In this document: positions 1 through 64,000 of the stretch, in pieces | Numbering within the stretch: the stretch's first letter is position 1 | Layout: every line of letters starts with the position of its first letter | The notes under the pieces: generated by a model | Told to the model about the DNA's origin: nothing | The model's input: the letters and a program-made list of their open reading frames with translations, nothing else | The model's database searches: none | Assembly (NCBI GenBank): GCA_026874595.1 | Contig: CM049318.1 | Coordinates: forward strand, 11,079,241 to 11,143,240 | DNA from: Sipunculus nudus | Taxonomy: Eukaryota; Annelida; Sipuncula; Golfingiida; Sipunculidae | Reading direction: 5' to 3' | DNA length: 64,000 nt | Program-made: the position numbers and the translations under genes

Positions 1-75
1 GTGTTTATCTAGATAATCATTTATCCCAACAAAAACCCTGTCATCCAAGCTTTTCGGATATATGATGCTCTGCTG
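1..75. mobile_element. End fragment of a pogo-like DNA element
   Basis: Read on the minus strand the fragment begins CAGCAGAGCATCATATATCC next to a TA. This resembles the terminus CAGTAGAGCGTCGTTTATCT at 39565. The rest of the element lies beyond the window. The remaining bases to 596 are intron with nothing recognised. Confidence 0.45.
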
Positions 76-596
76 TAATAGGTTTAATGGAGGTGAGACA
101 TGCAAAAAAGAATTTGTACTACTGCTTGAGATATTTCAATGAACACTGTTCTGTCCACTATATAGGAACACTCTTGTTTTGATAATATTTTCAAATAATG
201 GATATTCATCCAATAAAATTTATTTCATCTAAGCAAGAAATAATTGATCTTCAGATTGCTAAGAATGTGCAAATAGTGGGAAAAGTTATAAGCATGAAGA
301 TCCACAACCAAACACATATGGCACAGAATGGATGTTGGGCCCCCTGTATTCTCCAAAACGTCCTTTTTTCAAATGCTTATTGCTTCTCATTAATGATAAA
401 TTTTACAGCATAAATGAAGATTTTTTTTATAAATTATTTCATCCAGGCATTAGGTTACTAATTTCATACAGAACTTATATGTAGCAAATGATATACATTA
501 AAAGCATTTTTTTAAAATCAAGTAAGACAGTCGGTACTTGATAGTCAAATGGCCTTGAACAGTGTAATAATGATCTGATAAACCCAGGATACTTAC

Positions 597-61915
<61,319 letters not shown>

Positions 61916-63404
61916 CTGGAAACAAATGGATCACAGCTTGATTAAGATTGTATTTTAAAGCAAATCTGATTTTGTTGATAATAAATTAATAAGTTAGCGA
62001 ATTAATTTCCTTCCAGTGCACTCTCTGTGAATATTGGTATCCCTTGTGTAAACAGCAGACACCTGCATCACACATGCCAAAAAGTGTAAAACTATTCATA
62101 AAAGTTTAATCCAGTATTGATACATTACTCACATAAATGAATAATCTTTTGTTCATACCTGGACTTCTAAAAATAGTGAAAAAAAATCATATCATTATTC
62201 TCAAAAAGTAGAGGTTTGGGATCATAAAGGTCCTAAATTATGGCCCCATAACTGCCAGTTCCTCAAAATGGCAGCCCCATGGCCATACTGGATGTCAGAT
62301 TTTTTAACAAACAATCAAAGGGGACTAATCTTCAAAAGGATTTTATAATATTTGCCAGGAACCCACACTGGATTTAACAGGATTCTGAAATGTGAAAGCA
62401 CACATCCAAAGAAGCTGCAGCCATTCCTGATATATTTGCTGAAAGTCATTACACTGATTACAGTATTTAATATGCATTCACATGAAATCATAAAATTTAA
62501 ATTTCCATGAAGACAAAATTTTAAAAATAATTCAACTATATTCTTACTCATTCAAATTTGCTTTCCCTCAAGAATTTTCTTACAATAATACAAAAGTAAG
62601 ATTAAATGTTTTATGGCTTGATCAGGAAAATGTTGAAAAAACTGTATTTGAAAACAGTTCGACTCAAACTTATATATATTATAATTCCTAAATCTCTAAG
62701 ACTTTGTTGAATATAACATGAAAGCCAAAATATTAATGCTTTATGATTTATAAAAATAATGGAAAAAAGTGAATAAAAAACGTAGAGGTGCACACGGCTA
62801 CAATCATTCCAAAGATAGAGCGAGATATTTGGTTACACACTTTGCGTCATGAATGATATCACATTGCTTTGTCAAAGTAGGCAATTAATTAATCAAATTT
62901 TATGTTTCATAAGGAAAGCATTTGAAAACAATTTGACTCAATTCATGCTAGTATTTTCCATTTCTATAAGAAATTAAATTAAACAATAGTATTAATCATT
63001 AAATATGCAAATATTTTTATTTTTCTCACTTAGCTACTGAAAAGAGTAAAGATTATTTCATCTTGCAGAAACCAGGCCAACACAGGTGGCTCAACCAAAG
63101 CTTTTTTTCCTCATCATGTGACCAATAAGTCCACCAGGTTTTGTGTTGACAGCCAGTCAGCAGCTGATGAGATATTTTGGTAATAAAATTAATTAAATTT
63201 ATTATAAACAATATTTTTACTACAATTTTTATGTTACCATTGAAATAAAAAAATGGCTTCCAAATTTATAGAATTTCAATTTACACAACAGAATATTTGC
63301 TATTTTGTTTATGTCAAATGATATGTTCATCATTATATAAACATTCTTTAAACTTACTTGGCAAAAAATATAACCTTACTGGCTCTCAATTGACTGACTC
63401 TCAG
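61916..63404. other. Intron upstream of exon 1, no exon found
   Basis: I searched both strands by eye for the missing N-terminal half of VWD a (GDPHY/TFDG pattern) and saw none. AT-rich with nothing else assigned. Confidence 0.5.
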
Positions 63405-63610
63405 TCAAGACACCAGCTACAGTGGTCTTGGGGAAAAGCCGGGAGGTTGTGAGTTCAAGTCGACCTTGAGCATAATTCATGTGAAGGCTTTTCCCCACAG
63501 CCAAGTATCTCTCACAATCAAGTGCATTTCAGTATTATGACCAAGCAATGGGGAAAATGATATACCCAGGCCTCAAAGGGCCTTGGTGACACCAGGATAC
63601 CAGGAGAGGA
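63405..63610 (+). mobile_element. tRNA-derived SINE (plus strand)
   Basis: GGGAGGTTGTGAGTTCAAGT CGACC (B-box-like), then TATTATGACCAAGCAATGGG GAAAATGATA and TTGGTGACACCAGGATAC. The last parts match the minus-strand copy at 37130-37450 in the same order. Nothing else is assigned to the right edge. Confidence 0.7.
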
Positions 63611-64000
63611 AGATTACTCCAAACTGAAAATGGAACTCTGTAGATGTACATACTTAGATTAAGAATTAGAAAAGACAGCATAAACAAAGGCGTAGAGTCA
63701 CGAATAGTCCCCTGCCATATGTTTACCTAAGTAAGTATTGCATCGGTGATACCCAAATTTTCTGAAACCTTTTTCATTAAAAACTTACAAAATACAAACT
63801 GGATTTAAAAAAGAAAATGCTTTTCAATTCTCCAGATGACCATGTTTTAACTGAGAGTGAGGGGGATGTAATTTGTAAACTGGACAGATTTGAACTATTA
63901 GATACCTGTCATGGTTGTGGCCAAGACATGGCTATAATATGTAGAAAATTGTTAAACAGAGGTGTTGCCACCTGCAGGTTTAAACACATGCCAGTCATGT

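Overview
The window looks like nuclear DNA of an animal, most likely a marine invertebrate. A bivalve mollusc is my best guess, from the AT-rich introns packed with tRNA-derived SINEs, MITEs, minisatellites and AGGTCA-bearing interspersed repeats. That lineage call is an inference, not a proof. There are no bacterial-type operons, rRNA genes or CRISPR arrays.

Nearly the whole window is one gene on the minus strand. I could trace 39 coding exons from 61915 down to 597. All have GT donors and AG acceptors, and all 38 junctions join in a consistent reading phase. Together they give about 8.15 kb of coding sequence, roughly 2,715 codons, with no stop. The gene is open at both ends: the N-terminal half of its first VWD domain lies beyond the right edge, and its last visible exon ends in a phase-1 donor near the left edge.

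The product is a large secreted, cysteine-rich, mucin-like glycoprotein. In protein order: (1) three von Willebrand assemblies of VWD, C8 and TIL type (61.9-34.1 kb), with an extra TIL/TIL-E pair between the second and third; (2) a short Pro/Thr linker, a further TIL and a VWC-like segment (31.5-27.5 kb); (3) four copies of a module of about 130 residues that I do not recognise, each opening and closing with a cysteine and most followed by Thr/Pro-rich mucin-type linkers (26.1-15.0 kb), the last fused to an LDL-receptor class A module; (4) alternating VWC-like and TIL modules with short Thr-rich linkers (15.0-0.6 kb). By family knowledge the VWD/C8/TIL part mediates disulfide-linked multimerisation and the Thr/Pro-rich parts carry O-glycans. 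The whole resembles the gel-forming mucin, IgGFc-binding and SCO-spondin superfamily, without TSP1 repeats in the part visible.

The introns hold at least eight tandem arrays (28, 41, 42, 45, 46, 55, 58 and 76 bp units), many directly against exon edges and two of them built from copies of a splice site. They also hold a long (AT)n tract, a pogo-like DNA element, a MITE pair, several SINE-like copies, and two interspersed families. One family carries perfect estrogen-response-element palindromes and ends in a TCTCCCC/GGGGAGA hairpin. No second protein-coding gene and no convincing tRNA gene were found.
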